Shown piece after piece: positions 63,399 to 64,000 of a stretch of DNA of 64,000 nucleotides. The first letter of the stretch is position 1. Each line of letters opens with the position of its first letter. The notes beneath the pieces were generated by a model that saw nothing but the letters and a program-made list of their open reading frames with translations, did not search any database and had not been told where the DNA came from. The translations under genes and the position numbers were made by a program. The DNA comes from CAVRUZ01 sp963724495 (GTDB taxonomy: Bacteria; Actinomycetota; Actinomycetes; Propionibacteriales; DAIQRJ01): positions 1 through 64,000 of the forward strand of contig CAVRUZ010000008.1 of assembly GCA_963724495.1 (NCBI GenBank), in the 5' to 3' direction.

Positions 63399-64000
63399 CG
63401 CAGGAACGCGGCTGCGACCCCGCTGTCGACCGGAATGTGCAGGCCAGTTGTGAGGCTGAGGTCTCCCGCCGTCAGCGCCACAACCGCCGCAGCGATGTGT
63501 TCGGGCAGAACCTCCTTCTTGAGCAGGGTGCGGCCCGGCGTAGTACTTGCCCAGCTCGGCCTCGTCGACGCCGTAGACCTTCGCCCGCTGCGCACCCCAG
63601 CCGGAGGCGAAGATGCCGGAACCGCGAACCACCCCGTCGGGATTGATGCCGTTGACCCGGATGCCCAGCTCCCCGAGTTCGGCTGCCAGCAAACGGACCT
63701 GGTGCGCCTGGTCGGCCTTGGCCGCGCCGTAGGCCACGTTGTTCGGACCGGCGAACACGGAGTTCTTGCTGCTGATGTAGATGATGTCGCCGCCCATGGC
63801 CTGTCGGCGCATGACTTTCGCGGCCTCCCGGCTCACGAGGAACGATCCGCGAGCCATCACGTCGTGCTGCAGGTCCCAGTCGTCGAGCGAGGTCTCGAAC
63901 AACGAACGGGACAACGACAGTCCGGCGTTGTTCACCACCAGGTCGATGCCGCCGAACGCCAGCGACCCCTCAGCTACGGCCGCCGCGACGGCGTCCTCGC
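63395..64000 (-). CDS. rhaD: C-terminal part of bifunctional rhamnulose-1-phosphate aldolase/short-chain dehydrogenase (cut by window, one frameshift)
   Basis: Only the dehydrogenase end is in the window. LVVNNAGLSLSRSLFETSLD has the NNAG motif, IIYISSKNSVFAGPNNVAYG AAKADQ has the Ser-Tyr-Lys catalytic set, and VNGINPDGVVRGSGIFASGW is highly typical of the bifunctional enzyme. After a frame change near 63535, LLKKEVLPEHIAAAVVALTA and TTGLHIPVDSGVAAAFLR finish it. The aldolase half should lie beyond position 64,000. It precedes rhaB with an ATGA overlap. Confidence 0.88.

Overview
The window looks like two organisms joined in one contig. Positions 1 to about 5,455 carry a planctomycete operon on the minus strand: a DUF1549/DUF1553 protein, a DUF1501 protein with a twin-arginine-type leader, a DUF3472 protein and a Gly/His-rich secreted protein. 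All are broken by many frameshifts and the base composition is visibly less GC-rich. From about 5,455 to the end the DNA is a high-GC actinobacterium, probably Propionibacteriales (Nocardioides/Kribbella-like), judging by gene content, GTG/TTG starts, a DtxR-type iron box and promoters placed directly at start codons. The switch falls inside two genes at once, so a chimeric assembly is far more likely than transfer. Single-base frameshifts also break about fifteen otherwise normal actinobacterial genes, as expected of imperfectly corrected long reads. I annotate these as whole genes with an error, not as pseudogenes.

Actinobacterial layout. 5.5-8.7 kb: molybdenum-cofactor operon moeA-moaC-mog-rimJ plus a truncated membrane protein. 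8.8-14.6 kb: 5-formyltetrahydrofolate cyclo-ligase, FmdB-like zinc ribbon, SAF/CpaB-like protein, secreted trypsin-like protease, MscL, a 2-hydroxyacid dehydrogenase and a CDF metal exporter. 14.7-18.8 kb: an iron-siderophore ABC importer (ATPase, lipoprotein, fused two-domain permease) behind a DtxR/IdeR box. 18.9-23.8 kb: PspC, hydrolase, zinc alcohol dehydrogenase, CMD/AhpD-like protein, aldo/keto reductase and a beta-propeller lactonase.

23.9-30.1 kb: a tRNA-Arg(CCT) gene followed by two tandem integrated elements. Each is bounded by a copy of the tRNA 3' end and each begins with the catalytic half of a tyrosine integrase. Cargo includes an HNH nuclease, a SnoaL-like protein, a YihY-type membrane protein, a phage protein with a three-fold repeated motif and several tiny genes. 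This is the most novel part of the window.

30.4-42.6 kb: large-subunit catalase, aldo/keto reductase, DinB-like protein, disulfide reductase, LAL-type LuxR regulator, a roughly 14-blade propeller protein and an APH-like kinase. 42.6-46.5 kb: a DEAD-box helicase behind a structured leader with a possible nine-codon leader peptide, then the ada-alkA fusion and ogt. 46.5-51.7 kb: GH2 glycosidase, DUF4037 protein and an FAD oxidoreductase with a carbohydrate-binding-like tail. 51.8-62.0 kb: a translationally coupled nitrate-assimilation operon narK-narB-nasB-nirB-nirD-hemD-like-cbiX, in which the last two genes supply siroheme and the Mo-cofactor operon supplies the nitrate reductase. 61.9-64.0 kb: rhamnose catabolism genes rhaB and rhaD, the latter cut by the window end.

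Extragenic palindromes are conspicuous. Two copies of one hairpin family, with a compensatory base change, lie in convergent gaps at 22.6 and 32.6 kb, and a different large hairpin lies at 44.4 kb.
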